A stretch of 44,958 bases of DNA, taken from IMG/VR virus record IMGVR_UViG_3300044815_000084, positions 1 to 44,958 of that record; one strand, given 5' to 3'. Both the position numbers and the translations under genes were made by a program. Shown in pieces: positions 44,192 to 44,958 of the stretch. Source of the stretch: a virus. The notes below the pieces were generated by a model. That model was not told the DNA's origin, ran no database searches, and saw nothing but the letters and a program-made list of their open reading frames with translations. Each line of letters starts with the position of its first letter. Within the stretch, counting starts at the first letter, position 1.

Positions 44192-44397
44192 CGCTCACCC
44201 CCTGACGTGGTCTCGGGCTGGGGGTCTGAAGCAGCGGCGATGGACCAGCACGTCTGGCAGAGCCGGTGATTTGCAGGCTCGGCGGCGGACGGCCGGTAGC
44301 TGGACTTCGTTCGCCCGCACAAGGTCACGGCACCGATGCGGCGGATGTGGGCCACCTTCGACGTAGGGCCGAGCAGAAACATCGTCGGCTCAGCCAT
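44188..44397 (-). CDS. Small cysteine-containing protein with QPET tail, 69 aa
   Basis: ATG at 44397 overlapping the upstream gene by 8 nt. The sequence (MAEPTMFLLGPTSKVAHIRRIGAVTLCGRTKS... CQTCW) has a CxxC-type pair and a hydrophobic front. The tail DPQPETTSGGER repeats the PQPETT of the neighbours. Function unknown. Confidence 0.6.
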   Translation of the reverse strand: MAEPTMFLLGPTSKVAHIRRIGAVTLCGRTKSSYRPSAAEPANHRLCQTCWSIAAASDPQPETTSGGER

Positions 44398-44782
44398 CGT
44401 TCTGCTCCGTGGTCTCGGGCTGGGCTGCGAGGATCGCGAGGGATCGCTCGTAGCCTTCGACGAGACCCGTGAAGCGCATGCGGTCGTCCCGATTGGCCGC
44501 CCCGGCCAGCAGCGCTTTGGCCTGGACCCACGACGAATAGATGCCGTCCTTGGCCCGCTCACGTACCTCTTCGTCTCTGGAGGAGGGCTGGGCTGCGGCT
44601 TTCTGCTCGGCGTCCATCTCGGCAAAGCTGCGCGGGCGCTCACCGCCGAGCGCCGTGTCGATCAGTACGAACTCGCGTTCGGGGAACTCGCCTTCGGTCG
44701 ACCGAGCTTCCTCTTGCAGGAACCGGCGGAACTCCGTCGCCTCGCCGAGCGACATCCAGACGGGGATGAAGGACTCAGGCAT
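44390..44782 (-). CDS. Hypothetical protein, 130 aa
   Basis: Helical and acidic, with a tail AAQPETTEQNDG. Its stop overlaps the next ATG by 8 nt, and its ATG overlaps the wrap-around gene's stop. No motif recognised. The shared QPETT tails suggest that neighbouring small genes swapped or duplicated their 3' ends. Confidence 0.65.
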   Translation of the reverse strand: MPESFIPVWMSLGEATEFRRFLQEEARSTEGEFPEREFVLIDTALGGERPRSFAEMDAEQKAAAQPSSRDEEVRERAKDGIYSSWVQAKALLAGAANRDDRMRFTGLVEGYERSLAILAAQPETTEQNDG

Positions 44783-44958
44783 TCGGCTTCCCCTCCTCGG
44801 TGGACTCTCTCTCGTCCTCTGGTTGGCGCGTTTCCTTGACGATGGCTTCGATGCGGTCGAGCGTCTGATCGGCGGTCAGTTCGTCGTCCGTGAGGAGGTC
44901 GGCGATGTCATCCAGCTTCGCCAGATCCGCTTGGTCGATGGCATCAAAGAGGGGCGTC
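44775..44958 (-). CDS. Zinc-knuckle small accessory protein, 3' part (gene spans the contig ends)
   Basis: The C-terminal part of the gene that begins at 544; the stop TGA at 44775-44777 overlaps the next ATG. The joined protein ends PEDERESTEEGKPNA. Within the 152-bp overlap the encoded sequence differs from the left copy by one Glu/Asp exchange, so the joined protein has two variants. Confidence 0.75.
   Translation of the reverse strand, partial: TPLFDAIDQADLAKLDDIADLLTDDELTADQTLDRIEAIVKETRQPEDERESTEEGKPNA
44807..44958. repeat. Right copy of the 152-bp terminal overlap
   Basis: Matches 1-152 with four mismatches. The mismatches cluster in the last 34 bases, and none occurs in the first 118. 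Confidence 0.9.

Overview
The window looks like one complete or near-complete genome of a temperate, short-tailed (podovirus-type) phage. Its first 152 bases repeat its last 152 with four mismatches, and one gene runs across the join, so the molecule was circular or circularly permuted when assembled. The DNA is clearly GC-rich. Genes are tightly packed, usually joined by ATGA, GTGA or TGATG overlaps, and nearly all lie on the minus strand. The host is probably a high-GC Gram-positive, most likely an actinobacterium. This is inferred from codon usage, leaderless-type promoters (a -10 hexamer 6 nt before the ATG), two peptidoglycan-hydrolase genes without spanins, and two small secreted proteins of a style I associate with Thermoleophilia-like actinobacteria. 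No host gene is present to confirm it.

Layout, read as a circle in the minus direction. (1) Switch, 14.19-15.0 kb: a leftward Cro-like gene faces a rightward repressor. Five AAATGG- or TAATGG-type sites lie in and near the switch. (2) Early leftward operon, 14.4 to 6.1 kb: small membrane proteins, a HicA-like protein, a pentapeptide-repeat protein, an SSB-like protein ending DDSIPF, a helix-turn-helix replication protein, a DnaC-like ATPase, an excisionase and a tyrosine integrase, followed by an attP-like region at 6.38-6.59 kb. (3) Accessory block, 6.1 kb through the origin to 40.1 kb: about 25 small genes, many with CxxC zinc knuckles, plus a C5-cytosine methyltransferase, an N6-adenine methyltransferase, a zinc-finger HNH nuclease and a possible small terminase. 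(4) A 0.5-kb low-coding gap, 39.57-40.08 kb, with palindromes upstream of a ribbon-helix-helix regulator. (5) Late operon, 39.57 to 16.2 kb: regulator, two-domain virion peptidoglycan hydrolase, large terminase, P22-sized portal, scaffold, major capsid protein, adaptor, nozzle-like protein, large internal (ejection) proteins, then a lysis set (XhlA-like protein, membrane protein, amidase, holin) and a small Hjc-type nuclease. (6) Lysogenic-conversion segment, 15.2-16.1 kb, plus strand: a secreted matrixin-like zinc metalloprotease and a secreted six-cysteine protein.

The plus-strand genes are the ones expected to be on in a lysogen: repressor, protease, cysteine-rich protein and, more speculatively, a 37-residue membrane peptide hidden antisense in the late operon at 18.36 kb. 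That peptide's candidate promoter has the same geometry as the protease promoter. The most novel part of the window is this lysogenic-conversion programme: a short-tailed phage carrying secreted proteins for its host, driven from promoters that look leaderless and possibly tied to the repressor.
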